Assembly (NCBI GenBank): GCA_963082975.1
Contig: OY720344.1
Coordinates: 74,016,053 to 74,080,052 of the forward strand
DNA from: Labia minor
Taxonomy: Eukaryota > Arthropoda > Insecta > Dermaptera > Spongiphoridae
Length of the DNA: 64,000 nt
Direction: 5' to 3'
The first letter of the stretch is position 1, and every line of letters begins with the position of its first letter. Below are positions 45,605 through 56,765 of the stretch, piece by piece. The notes beneath the pieces are model-generated. The model made no database searches, was not told the origin of the DNA, and saw nothing but the letters and a program-made list of their open reading frames with translations. The translations under genes were made by a program, and so were the position numbers.

Positions 45605-45950
45605 AAATCTTGAACAGGATGGTAGCTTAATGGTAATAGTAGTTTTGGATCGACGAACTTGAGGTTGATTCTCTAGCCCAAGTCACTTTCATATAATTTT
45701 CCAAACGTTTTCATATTTATTTCGATTTTATCACGTTTTACTTAACTTGTATTCTTGTCTGTGTGTATGTGTCAAATCTTGCAATCAATTTTTCGACGAC
45801 TTCCAATCATCGGATTTTCTTGAAACTTCACCAACAGCTTTGCTCTCGATGACAATACAATATTATCATTTCTATGAGCTTCTAATTGCTACAATTTGAA
45901 TGAAATAATCCAAAATTATTCCTATATATAAAAATTCAAAATGTCGGATG
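45605..45950 (+). repeat. tRNA-derived SINE of a second type
   Basis: 'GGTAGCTTAATGG' (45621-45633) is a good A box. 'GAGGTTGATTCTC' (45661-45673) is a good B box about 40 bp further on. A short TGTCTGTGTGTATGTG run (45755-45773) follows, then 'ccaatcatcggattttcttg aaacttcacc' (45803-45832), which parallels the internal block of the Helitron-like families. The 3' end is not sharply defined. Confidence 0.6.
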
Positions 45951-46119
45951 TAAACAAAAAAACATAAAATCCCCAACTTTATAAATATAAATATTTAGTA
46001 CACATTCATTTCTTAAATTATACTTCATAAATTTAATTAATATGAGTAAACTAAAATCGATTGCAAAATTTGAAGACTAAAAAGTAGAAAATAATACTTT
46101 ATAAAAAATAATTTTAAAA

Positions 46120-46880
46120 AACCACGTTTTACTAACGGACTAAAAAGGAGAAAATAATTTTTTTCTGAAAATCCATACTGACATTACTTACAAGAGATCT
46201 GATTTGAATCAAACTGTCCATAACGTAAAACGTGGGGCGCAAATATGTCTAAAATATCCTGTTTCTAATAAAAATATAGAAAATATATAAATCTCAAAAT
46301 AAACATTAAAACCACGCATAATATAATTTGACGAATGAATATTGATCTTTATCAAAAATATTAAATTTAATGCTCGAAAGAATTTAAATTAAAAAAAATC
46401 TATTGGACTACTAATATTATTCCCTTTTACAAGTGGTCTGATAAAAAATTTGATATTTGAAAAGTTTGATAGTATAAGTTAGTATCTTAAACAATTTTTA
46501 AATATATTAAATATACGATAAATTTTCTAATGATTAACTAATAATATTCCCTTTTACAAAAAGTCTGTTAAATACTTAATAGGTAATATTTATAAAAATT
46601 ATATCACGAAACTTATCCTATCGCGTATTACTAATAATATTCCCTTCTACAAGAATTTTGGTGAAAACTTAAGCCTTAAAAAATACAACGATTGATGCTA
46701 AATAAAAATTAATAAAGGAAATCATATTTGAATAGAAAAATTATTATTTGTTGCGCCCCACGTTTTACGTTATGGTCAGTTTGATTCAAATCAGATCTCT
46801 TGTATGTAATGTCAGTATGGATTTTCTCTCTCTCCTTTTTAGTCCGTTAGTGAAACGTGGTTTTTTAAAATTCTTTTTTA
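46120..46880. mobile_element. Fold-back element with internal repeats
   Basis: The left arm (about 46120-46237) runs 'aaccacgttttactaacgg', 'actgacattacttacaag', 'agatctgatttgaatcaaac', 'acgtaaaacgtggggcgc'. It is mirrored almost perfectly by the right arm (about 46752-46870). The spacer of ~515 bp contains three direct copies of 'actaataatattcccttttac'-type sequence near 46412, 46538 and 46630. No coding sequence. The superfamily is unknown. Confidence 0.8.
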
Positions 46881-47342
46881 TAAAGTATTTATATATTTCC
46901 TTTATATAATAACAATTATTATAATTATAAATATCTTAATTTATACGTAACTAAAAAAATAGATTTCCTTCCAAATACTTTAATTTTATTTCAATTCCAA
47001 TTCTTTGTTTTCAAGTTAATAAGGTTAAAAATAGTAAATTAATATTATTTTAATTTATTTTTACTTATTTCAATTTTTTCTTAAAAGAAGCTTTAAAAGA
47101 GTTTCTTTTTTCTAAATTATACTAATTAAGACTTTTTAAAGAATATATAGAGGACAATGCAAAGTACATTGTTTTGAAATGGCTTCATATTCACCCCTTC
47201 ATCTTTTCAAATACCTATCTACCCTTTTTTATACCTGCTTTTGAATTATACTCAACTATTGACTTTTCATAAATTAATTTATTTAAGAATAAATATGAAT
47301 ATAAACAAAATGATCCAAATATTTTAAGAAATTTATATTTAA
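46881..47342. other. Unassigned AT-rich DNA
   Basis: No feature recognised. Confidence 0.5.
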
Positions 47343-48810
47343 CTAGCTGATCAGAGCGCCTTCCAGGCGCTCTTCACACCTAGACGGGGGCTCCGCCCCC
47401 TGTACCCCCGAGTGATACATAGTATTTGGTTGAAAGTTTCAATCAGTATAAGTAGATAAGACATATATTTGTTTTCTTGGAAAATATATTTTAATTTAAT
47501 CAACAACAAATTTTCCTACACTAAAAATTAAAATTGCAAAATGTGTTTATTTTTTTATATAAATAATGATCGTGCAAATTACACTAAAAATTAAAAAAAT
47601 TATTAGCTATAATAAACTATTATTAGCTATAAATTAATTATAATTAATTAAATTAATAAAAATAATTTAAAGATACAACTCGTTGAGAAATGAACTTATA
47701 ATTAACATTAATAAAAATAATTTAAAGTTACAACTCGTTGAGAAATGAACTTATAATTAACATTTCCTTTAAAACTGTTTAAAACCCCAGAGTGGACGCT
47801 GACAATTTGGGTTTTTCCTGGTAAGACTGTCCCCCCCCTGGTTTTTCCCAATAACAAAGAGAAAGAAAATTCCCTTATGTTGCCTCCCCTTCCGACCCCC
47901 TAAGAGGGGTTATTTTAAAGGAACAATCGAAAAATAATTTTAAATGAATGAATAAATGAAAATTCAAATTTTATATATTTTTTATATATGTTTATTTATT
48001 CACAAAAAATTAATTAAATTGTAATTTAAATTCTTATAGTTTTATTAAATAAATCATTTTTAGTTATAATTTTATATAAGCATTTTTTAATTGAACCTAT
48101 TCAATCTTGTCATTCCCTAATCAACATACGCGGTTTCAATAACCCTTTTAATTATTCTAAATTCAATCCAGAGTGCTACCAAATAATTAAACTTATTTTT
48201 AACCCAATTTTTCTTATAAAATACCTCACCCCTAATATCTTATACACGACAATCTATATATAAGATGGTAGGTTTAATCAAATGGACTATAGACAGATTT
48301 GTTTGCTAAAAACATCTTATTACATTAGAAAAATTTTAAATAATTACAATAAATAGAATAATATATTCTTACCTAAAAACAAATTGGTTTTTATAGTCAA
48401 CAATTCTTATCTTGTTAATAACTAAATAACTTAAGAGTATAACTAATGGTTTTCAATTTATAAAATCTAATTTAACACACAACAATTCCGTCTCATTATT
48501 GTATTGTAATACAAAGTTAGAAATATTAAGTTTAAAAAAAATTAAAAATATTTGAATTTGGAAAATTATATGTAGCGCCATCTGTCGATAGTTTTGTGTA
48601 ACTACAGACTTTTACCAATATATTACTAATTAAATTAATTTTGGATAAATTAATTTTGGATTTAACTACACTAAAACCTTCCCTGGGATGCCCACAACAA
48701 TCGCTGAAAGTTTCACCGTAATCGGACGGGTAGTTTTTGAGTCTATAAGAGACAGACAGACACACACACAGACACACAGACACACAGACATTGCCTTTTA
48801 TATATATAGA
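47343..48810 (-). mobile_element. Canonical Helitron, nonautonomous
   Basis: On the minus strand it starts A|TCTATATATATAAAAGG at 48810, has GTCT/GT repeats and the block 'cgattacggtgaaactttc'. It ends with the hairpin GAGCGCC-tggaa-GGCGCTC, then tgatcagCTAG|T. The stem bases differ from the 23.3 kb copy but still pair. A 53-bp direct repeat lies inside (47650-47765). A (GATA)n array abuts the 5' end outside the element. No Rep/helicase. Contiguity between the ends is inferred. Confidence 0.7.
47650..47765. repeat. Direct repeat of about 53 bp
   Basis: Two near-identical copies of 'aataaaaataatttaaag-t/a-tacaactcgttgagaaatga...acttataattaacatt' sit head to tail inside the Helitron. Confidence 0.85.
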
Positions 48811-48832
48811 TAGATAGATAGATAGATAGATG
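48809..48832. repeat. (GATA)n microsatellite at Helitron 5' end
   Basis: About six GATA units directly outside the predicted 5' TC terminus of the 47.3-48.8 kb Helitron. Confidence 0.9.
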
Positions 48833-48966
48833 AAAATATTATTAGAGTCAAACCAATTCTTACAAACAATTTAGATTTATCAATAAAAGCAGTTACCAAT
48901 CTCACTTATTCCAAAGATGAAACTTAACTGAAATGCAATAAAAACTGCTTTTGGGCCAGCCTCTTT

Positions 48967-49619
48967 TTACCGACCGACGATAGTAAGGGAGGTATTGTTT
49001 TCACACCAAATTTCACATGTGGAGATTTTTACATATCTCCACGAATCATGCATTTTCTAAACAGAAAAAAGTATTTTTAGCATGATGTCTGTCCGTCCGT
49101 CTGTCCGTCTGTCCGTCCGTCTGTCCGTCCGTCCGTATAGATGTGTACAGCCTGAACGGCTCAACCGATTTTGATGAAACTTGGTATATTTACTTAATGC
49201 ATCAGTGGGATGAATTGATCAACTTTTGGTGCAATTCCGGAAACCGGAAGTGGTAGTATTAGCGATCGACGATAGGAAGGAAAGGGTTATTTTCACACCA
49301 AAGGAGATTTTTTTATATATCACCACGAATCATGCACTTTGTATTGGTTTTATCCTCGAGAAAAATCATATTTATTAGTTTTTTCTGATTTAAAATTATA
49401 TGACGTCATCCAGCCATTCATGACGTCACAGCCTGGTCTTGCATATATATTATAAATAAAATAAAATTAAAAATGTTTATATTTATTATTTATGTATCCA
49501 TATCTGTTTTTTATTACATTAATAGATATATTAAAATTATTTGAAATTGTTTCTGTAGCTGGAAATTAATTTATTTCAAACAGTCGGTCGGTCCGGACCT
49601 GGCCACAGGTCAACTTATT
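48967..49619 (+). mobile_element. Helentron-1 copy 6, full length
   Basis: Complete: ACCGACCGACG, CCGT/CTGT array (about 49085-49136), duplicated 5' block near 49262, paired TGACGTCA, then 'cagtcggtcggtccgg' (one substitution in the 3' repeat), the GACCTG/CAGGTC hairpin and AACTTATT. It groups with copies 1 and 5. Confidence 0.9.
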
Positions 49620-50092
49620 TGATTATGGATGGAATAGATGAAAATTTGTAAAAATAAAACCGACGGAATGCTCATATATATTCATATAAGTTAAGGTTTC
49701 GAGATTGACGAAACCGTTTTAAAAAAACAATTTATAACCAACTTTTCAAAATACAACTAAATTAAATTGACAATTTTACTATAATTATTTATTATAATAA
49801 TATGATTATAAATGATAAGCTGAGTTCCTTTGGAATGGAACACAGGTTATGTTCCTTAAGGCAGAATATTATAATTTGGAATAATAATAATAACATTAAA
49901 TGCAAACGAAATAACAATTGTATCGGTGATTCTAATTAATCCCGAATTTAAAGAATAGAACAGAGCCTCCGGCTAAAACTCAATGAAGTATTGAGCTTCC
50001 AGATGTATGGAGAATGTTCTTTATATAGCACTTTCTCGGACACTCAACATTGGTGATAGATGGGAAATGAGTCTGCAGGATCAAGCCTATAA

Positions 50093-50128
<36 letters not shown>

Positions 50129-50149
50129 TCTAACTAATTAAGTAGTTTA
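49620..50149. other. Unassigned AT-rich DNA with (TA)n
   Basis: A (TA)n array at about 50096-50124. No other feature recognised. Confidence 0.5.
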
Positions 50150-50405
50150 GTCTTTTGAACACTATATTAAACTACAGTGCCAATGGGTAGAGGTATTGTT
50201 TGATCAGTACTACATATTAACTTATATAAAATTATTTTATTTTGATTTTCTTGAACGGAGGTCGCTACTTCTTATCACAAACAGCTTTCAATTTTGATCA
50301 GGGAGACTGGATGAACCCCCAAAGAGAAAAAAAATTATCTTGCCAAAATCAAACCTGAACGATAAACTTAGTAGGTAAACTTACTGACTATCACCATCAT
50401 TGCCT
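50150..50405 (-). repeat. tRNA-derived SINE, copy 3
   Basis: On the minus strand 'CAGGTTTGATTTTGG' stands in the B-box position. The body includes 'ctgatcaaaattgaaagc', 'agaagtagcgacctccg' and 'caagaaaatcaaaataaa'. The 'ttgatcagtac' segment near 50198 marks the 3' part shared by all copies. It is more decayed than copy 1. Confidence 0.6.
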
Positions 50406-51085
50406 ATTAAATACAAATCTAATAAATTGTAATTTTAAGTCAATATCAATGATTAAATTATGAAGTATAACGTGAAATAAACCCCGTGTCAAAATTATGA
50501 TGTTTTTCAGAAAAAATATAATCCGGTAGTTTTTTTGGCTTATTATTTAAAAAAAATATAAAACTTTCTTTAAATTAAGATATTTTTATAATATTTATTA
50601 TGTTAAAATACAATGAATTGTTCTTTCCAGATGAAATATCATAGAAAATTTTTTTGATTAAATGAATAGCCAATCAAATTCTTCAATTCCGTCACGTGTT
50701 CAAAAATAGCCAATAAGAGAACAATTACACTGAAAAGATCCCTCCGTTTGTTAAGATGCCTCTTGCTTGTCGCTAGGGAACGAACTGTTTTTGTCATTTA
50801 ATAAATAGTAATCCTTTGCATTTTAAAATGTCATGGTAACGTAAATAATGATTCTATTAATGAAATAATTAAAAAAAATACACCGAAAAATACTTTATCA
50901 AATAAGAAATACATTTGCAGATACCAAATACCAGAAATTATAAATTAGATGGACTTATTAGATAAACTCATAGGTAATTTATTAGTTATTTTTAGTTTAT
51001 TTACAAATTTAAAATCGCAAAAAATTTCTCACCGAATGTCCCTCGAGCATTGATAAATACTTATAATTTTATAACAATCCGAAAG
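50406..51085. other. Unassigned AT-rich DNA
   Basis: A slightly GC-richer patch at 50690-50800 is unassigned. Confidence 0.45.
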
Positions 51086-51145
51086 CATGTTGCTTGGAAA
51101 CCGCCCGATGCCAAAGGCGGAGGGCTGTTTCCTGTAAGCAACATG
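51086..51145. ncRNA. 60-nt GC-rich hairpin, candidate structured RNA
   Basis: Pairs in three tiers: CATGTTGCTT with AAGCAACATG (10 bp), GGAAAC with GTTTCC (6 bp), GCCC with GGGC (4 bp). The apical part contains GCC-aaa-GGC, with an alternative CCGCC/GGCGG pairing. A 3-nt bulge (tgt) lies on the 3' side. It stands out from AT-rich flanks and I see no second copy in the window. It could be a pre-miRNA-like or other RNA, or a tiny palindromic insertion. Strand and transcription are unknown. Confidence 0.35.
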
Positions 51146-52574
51146 ATTGATATAATTAAGTAAATAAATAAATAAAGACACCAATAATTTCTATTATTAT
51201 TATTTAACTCATAAATAGCTTAAATTTCATTAGAATTTAATTCTTTGATAATTCTTAAATAAAGTATTAAAATCATGAAATAAATTTATTAATTAGAATG
51301 CATAGCCTATTATAACATAATCATTTATTTATATAGGTATAATAAATCGTTATTTTTATATAGAGTATGAATTTTATTTTAAAGAAAGAGATAACATTAT
51401 TGATATAATCATAATGATTTTATCTTAGAATAAATTTATCATATAAAAAAAAAATTCTAAAATGGATGTTTACAGGATTAAAAATTCATGAAAATAGGCA
51501 GTAAAATTGAAACTATAAATTAATCGTTGACCTTATTGACTTTTATGGTGAACATCAAGTATCATCATTTAAGATAACATTTTTGTAGGTAAACTTATAA
51601 TAGCAAAACTAAAGAATATTTTAAATTTTTTGGAAACTTTTAATGAAAACCATGGACTGCTGATGGAATCAAAACAACGTTGACGTTGATAAAGTCCAGA
51701 ACAAGTAGCTTCTCAAACATTAGGAAGATAGTATGATGTCATCAGCACCTTAATTTTATTAGAGCTGACACAAGGGCCTATTAAGAGGAAAAGTTCAACA
51801 TTATTTCTATTCATGATTCATAAACTACTGACTATATATCATTATTATCAGCATACATAGTCAGCCTTTTCAACTTTATCTAATTCAATGAAACATTAAC
51901 TCATTTTTTTTATATTGGTAAACCTATAATTTTATATTATGAAACTTGAATATTGATCTAAGTATTATATATTTTCCTTAATATACATGTATTTTAACTA
52001 ATAACTTCCGTTACCATAAATGGAATAGTTCAAATATTAAGTTAAAATGTTAATTAAGAATTATACACACAAAATAAGTAAATATGTTATAATTTTAGGC
52101 AATAAATAAATATTTAAGTTTTTATAATAGGAACTAATTAATTAATTATACATAAGGGAATTTTGTAAAAAAAAACACATATTGATATTTTATTGTAAAT
52201 TTATTCAAAAGCACAAAAAATACACAATGTTTCTTTTTGCTCCTTCTGCAATCGTTATCAAGCGACTGCAATGTCCGAGCGTTCAGTGCCGACTATTGTA
52301 TATATAAATTACTGGTTTTATTTTTAGTCAAATTAAATTATATTTTAATTGATCAAATTAATAGGAATTATTAATTAAAGCATTATTTTTTTTTACAAAA
52401 AATAAAGAATTTTTCTTCTATTTGAAAGTTTTTTTTTTTTTATATACATTATTTATAAACTCCTTCCTTACCCCAAATGTCTATTCTTGGAAGGTTTTCA
52501 AGAATTAATTAAAAGGTCAAAATTTTCTAGATTGTTAGAATATCAAAATTGACCAATATTCCAATTTCAAATTT
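51146..52574. other. Unassigned AT-rich DNA
   Basis: No gene recognised. A GC-richer scrap 'cgttatcaagcgactgcaat' near 52252 is unassigned. Confidence 0.5.
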
Positions 52575-52683
52575 CGAATTTGGTATGCTAAACCAATAAC
52601 CTAAGTTAAAGAGCATCTGTATAGATTAAGAAAGTAATTTATTTTAATAAAAATAAATTATTTGGTGATGGAAAAATAAGATA

Positions 52684-53155
52684 CAAGGGCAGGTCAATAA
52701 GTCCGTCACTTGAAATGGTAACACTGCTCTTGGCAGCTTACAACTATCAGCTGACTCCTGTCGAAATTTGAACCAGCTGGGTCTTTTAGTTTTTGTTTGG
52801 CATCCATGAATAGCAGACTAGATTCGAGAAGAAAATGGAAAAAAATGAATTTCCATGAAAATTCATGAATTGAGATACAAATTGTTCCCTCATCCGCCCT
52901 ACTTTCCGAATTTAGCTCCAAATGACTATTTCTTGTTTCAAACCTGAAGAAATGTCTCGACTCCAACGATGAAATCATCTCACCGACAACAATGTCCTTA
53001 TCCAAATCTTATTTTTGGAAGGGATAAAAAAATCGAAAAAAACTTTGGATGAAGTGTATATAGCTCAAAAGAAACTACGTTGAAAAAGAAAATAATTTTT
53101 TATCTAAAAACTTGTATTTCATTCAAAAAGTCATGGACTTATTGTCCTGCCCTCG
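52684..53155 (+). mobile_element. mariner-family element, internally deleted
   Basis: The left end 'caagggcaggtcaataagtc' and the right end 'gacttattgtcctgccctcg' are inverted repeats of about 28 bp with few mismatches. TA duplications lie at 52682-52683 and 53156-53157. It is 472 bp against about 1.3 kb for an intact mariner, with 5' leader, start codon and C-terminal pieces retained. Confidence 0.9.
52835..53083 (+). pseudogene. mariner transposase, deleted and frameshifted
   Basis: An ATG at 52835 gives MEKNEF, the usual mariner N-terminus, and then a stop after a large deletion. From 52858 a frame reads KIHELRYKLFPHPPYFPN, then LAPNDYFLF, the 'HPPYSPDLAPSDYFLF' motif with the second catalytic Asp position changed to Asn (PNLAP). 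After a stop, another frame reads LFLEGIKKSKKTLDEVYIAQ, near the C-terminus. The first catalytic Asp region is absent. Confidence 0.85.
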
Positions 53156-53404
53156 TATCTTATTTTTCCATCACCAAATTTATTAAAATAAATTACTTTC
53201 TTAATCTATACAGATGCTCTTTAACTTAGGTTATTGGTTTAGCATATCAAATTAAATAATACAAAATATATTAATTCATTTTTTAACATATATATGTATT
53301 CTCATATTCTATCAATCTGGAAGTTATTTAATTTTTAAATAAATGTGTCTCGTATCAGAATAAACATTTTCCCAGCTTTGCAAACGTAACATTACGCATA
53401 CATA

Positions 53405-53550
53405 ATCTAATTGATTGGACAGACAATTTAAGGAGGAACGTGAGGGATAATAGAAGATGAATGAGAATGGCTCAGGATAGGCATCTTTGGAGGAGTGTGG
53501 TTGCTGCGGCCAAAAATAAAGTTCCGTAGAGTCCCAAAGATAGATAGCTA
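53405..53550 (+). pseudogene. LINE 3' terminus fragment (f)
   Basis: Reads DWTDNLRRNVRDNRR, a stop, then MRMAQDRHLWRSVVAAAKNK and VP, the best-preserved C-terminal tail of the LINE family. It is followed by 'gagtcccaaagatagatag', its 3' tail. The RT domain is missing (5' truncated), as is usual for LINE copies. Confidence 0.75.
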
Positions 53551-54608
53551 TAACCTTAATTGATAACTTAAGAAACATTAAAAAATGTATTAAAACAATC
53601 TTCGTTTTTAAACTTAACATTACTACCTCTATTAATGTTATTCGATTAATAACGCATCAGAATACAAAATAAAAGATTAAACATATTAAATGGTTATGTT
53701 TTCAATAAAGAATGCTGTTTACTAGCGTTTGAGCACGTTTTGTCTGTTACATAAAATAAAATATCATAATGTACATACAAATTAATGGATTTTATGCCTG
53801 AATATAAATTCTAATCTCTTTCATTTATTTTTTTTCATAAATACATATTTAAAAAAAACAGACATTCACTTTAGAATAATCAATGTATTGGTAAGTGAAA
53901 CAAAACCGAATGACATGTTGAGATTTAACTTTACAGAAAATATTAAAAAATAAATAAATAAACAAAAGTTCTCACTCTTTCTCTCTCGCTCCTTCTCTCT
54001 TAAAAAATAATTTCAATTAAGCTTAAGCTATTTTTTCTGTTACTAATAGAGTCTTCATGATTGGTATCAAGTGTTTAGTGAGATTATAAGGTTTCTTTAT
54101 TTTTTAATCAAAGAAAAAGTAAAAAATCAATCATTTATAATTCACTAAAAACACAAATGTACTATTTATAGATGTTCTAAGCAAAAATATACCTAGAAAA
54201 TTAAATTAAAAATTAACTTTTTCAGTAGGAAATCCTAATATTGAGAGTGCAATAAATTTATTTATTTGTTTTTTAGTCCTAGAGAGAGAGAAAGAGATTG
54301 TTTTAAACAGCCTTTTCGTCTGGTAGGGGTTTTAGCGCTTCCCTCCTTATTTTTTAAGAATTCATCACTGTCTGCTGTCAAATAAGACATCACATTTTTT
54401 TTTTATTCCAAATTTTTAAATATTAATATTTCTAAAATTTTATTTTATATCTAAATTATACATAAATTGCTATATACAGATTATATAAATATGCATTATA
54501 AATAAAAATTTAAAAAATATTCGAATTATGCATCTTAAACCCCAAAAATTAATAAGTATTAATTATTTAGTATTTCAAAAATTATAAACAAATTAATATA
54601 TATATGTA
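53551..54608. other. Unassigned AT-rich DNA
   Basis: No feature recognised. Confidence 0.5.
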
Positions 54609-54610
54609 TA

Positions 54611-54852
54611 TGCCACTCAGACGCCAAAGTGATTAACTCCACATTTAAAGAAACTGAGAAAATGAAACCCAAAGTTTACAGCTTGTAGTAAATTCAAGTT
54701 TATTGATTAAAGAAAAATGTATATTGCATTGCATTAAGATTATCAAGTTCATTATTCACTTAATATGATGCATATTATTTAACATTACAGTACTTCACAT
54801 TACTATCAAAATTTTAAAAATTGGAGTTAATCGGTTTGGCTTATGAGTGGCA
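54611..54852. mobile_element. 242-bp TA-flanked MITE
   Basis: The left end TGCCACTCAGACGCCAAAG, with 'tgattaactcca', and the right end (read inward) TGCCACTCATAAGCCAAAC, with 'cgattaactcca', form ~32-bp inverted repeats. TA flanks both sides (54609-54610, 54853-54854). No coding sequence. Confidence 0.85.
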
Positions 54853-54856
54853 TATA

Positions 54857-55380
54857 AAGGGTGTTTCATAAAGTACGAAGTTTTTTAATTGCGCGGGATT
54901 TTTTTGTTTGAAGATTATAAGCACTGTTTTTATCATTTTCGTTATCTATTATTAGAAGACCATTTGTCGTTTTTCCATTTTGTAGCCATGGAGCGGTTCA
55001 GTATCGAGCAACGCATTCTTATTGTGAAAACTCATTACAAAAACGGGGAGTGCTACGCAGAGACTGTCCGTAAACTTCGCGCGATCTTTGGACGTGCCCG
55101 ACCGCAACAACAGTTTCGAGATTGGTACAGAAATTCGAAGAATCTGGGTTAGTTGCAACCAGAAAATCACCCGGTCGAAACCGTAATGTTCGAACGCAAC
55201 AAAACATTGCGGTAGTGCAAGACAGTGTGAAAGTGAGCCCCGTGAAGTCGCATCATATCATTTTTCATTATTAAATCGAAGTATATATTGAATGAAATTA
55301 AATAAAAATTTTGAATTTATGCTTCGATTTGGGCTGATTTATTTCATTTTTAAAAACTGCGTACTTTATGAAACACCCTT
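54857..55380 (+). mobile_element. Tc1/mariner-superfamily element, internally deleted
   Basis: Ends AAGGGTGTTTCATAAAGTAC and its inverse, each beside TA (54855-54856, 55381-55382). It lies 4 bp from the neighbouring MITE, in a TATA target. It retains the 5' part of a DUF4817-type transposase gene. Confidence 0.88.
54988..55275 (+). pseudogene. DUF4817-type transposase N-terminus, frameshifted
   Basis: An ATG at 54988 in good context gives MERFSIEQRILIVKTHYKNG, then ETVRKLRAIFGRARP, the first helix-turn-helix of this family. One frameshift near 55100 moves the sequence to TTVSRLVQKFEESGLVATRK, then SPGRNRNVRTQQNIAVVQD and SVKVSPVKSHH, before a stop. The catalytic domain is deleted. The start upstream at 54889 would be in terminal-region sequence and is unlikely. 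Confidence 0.8.
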
Positions 55381-55382
55381 TA

Positions 55383-56689
55383 TATATATAAATGAAGAAA
55401 ACAGTATAATATAGAAAAATGATATTTAAAATACTTTTTTCCTTTTTAAGATGAAGGAAATTACTTCTTAAATTTAGAAATATTACTATAAAAGTATGCC
55501 AAATTGTTTTATAATATTAAAATATGTTCCTCAAAAAAAAAAAAAAAAAAAAAAAAATAGGTTAAGAATCCCATATAAAAAGGATATCAGGTCAAATTCC
55601 ATCAATCTCTTTCCTAGTAAAAGATTTTTCTATTTTCTATAAAAAACCTCGTATATCTTGGATGAATTGATTTATTTGATTTAATTAAATGTGAGTGTAA
55701 TTTTAAATGAAGATGGATCTACATATGTCACCGATAAAGAACGACCTCTAAATTTATTAAAGTTTTTTGTAAAAATAAAGAATGGAAATAGAAAAAAAAT
55801 AAATGTGAAAAAAAAAAAATTTATCATTTGTATTATATTTAATATTATAACTTAAACGTGCTTTTTTATTCATATATATATATATATGAAAGTAAAGTAA
55901 AATGAAAAGAATAATAAACGACATAATAATTTTCATTTATTTTTCATTTTTAGGAATATATTATATTGGTATAATGCTTAATCTCACACACAATTTTTAC
56001 TATTAAATATCTACACTTTAACGTTCCTGTTTCTTAAATGTCCCGTGAAATAAGAGAGCATTTCTTTCCAAATAGATTACAAAGACATTTCCGTTGAGGT
56101 GAGGAGGTGGATGGTGGTTGCTTTACACTTACAAGTGTAAATTAAAGAGTAAACTTATGGCAATGACACTGGGGGTTGCTCTGGTTGGCAACAGACTTCA
56201 ACCCGGTCGATACGGCTCAGCCCTGACGAGGGCGTGGCTTTCGGAAAAGTACCAGATTCCATAAACCAACTTCCAGATACTTAGCCGCCAAACTAATAAA
56301 CCATCTCACCTTTATAAGAACAGAATGAAATGCCCAACGACACCATTCAAATACTAATTTTCTTTGGTAAATAGCTTATAAATTAAGTTTTTTTTATTAT
56401 ATATTTGGAAAGCTGCTCGATCAATTACAGGTAATAAGTTGACTTTTCCATTAAATATAGAATGCTTATTATATTATTATATGTTAAGATAGATCACATA
56501 ATAAAATATGTAAGGAATTAAAGAATATATAATCGTTTTTAGTTTATTTCAAAATAATAAAAAAATTGTTAATGGACATAAATTTAGTATAATGACTTTG
56601 TATACATATGACAAAATAATATTCCTACTTAAATGGAATATTCGTATTTTTTGATATATAAGTAGGAATAACTCACACCATTTGATAAA
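55383..56689. other. Unassigned DNA
   Basis: A 30-A run at about 55527-55557 may mark a retroposed tail. A GC-richer segment at 56090-56290 ('ggttggcaacagacttcaac') is unidentified. Confidence 0.4.
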
Positions 56690-56765
56690 AAAAATCTGTC
56701 TTTTCAAGAGGGATAAGAGTATTGTATGATCAGTACAACGGTTCGTCTCAACCTTTCACTAGACA
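56690..56765 (-). repeat. tRNA-derived SINE, truncated copy 4
   Basis: 'gtatgatcagtacaacggtt' and 'cgtctcaaccttt' match the 3' part of the SINE copies at 27.9 and 44.0 kb. The head and most of the body are absent. Confidence 0.5.

Larger units (their letters stand above)
52575..53253. mobile_element. Palindromic MITE split at its centre by mariner
   Basis: The left arm 52575-52683 and the right arm 53156-53253 are nearly identical inverted copies ('ggtatgctaaaccaataacc', 'agagcatctgtatagattaa', 'ggtgatggaaaaataaga'). The left arm has an extra ~11 bp. A mariner occupies the exact centre, where the arms would meet as 'aataagaTAtcttatt'. Confidence 0.8.

Noticed and set aside
55527-55557. 30-A run as the poly(A) tail of a processed pseudogene
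   Set aside because: No coding or RNA-like sequence was recognised upstream on either strand.
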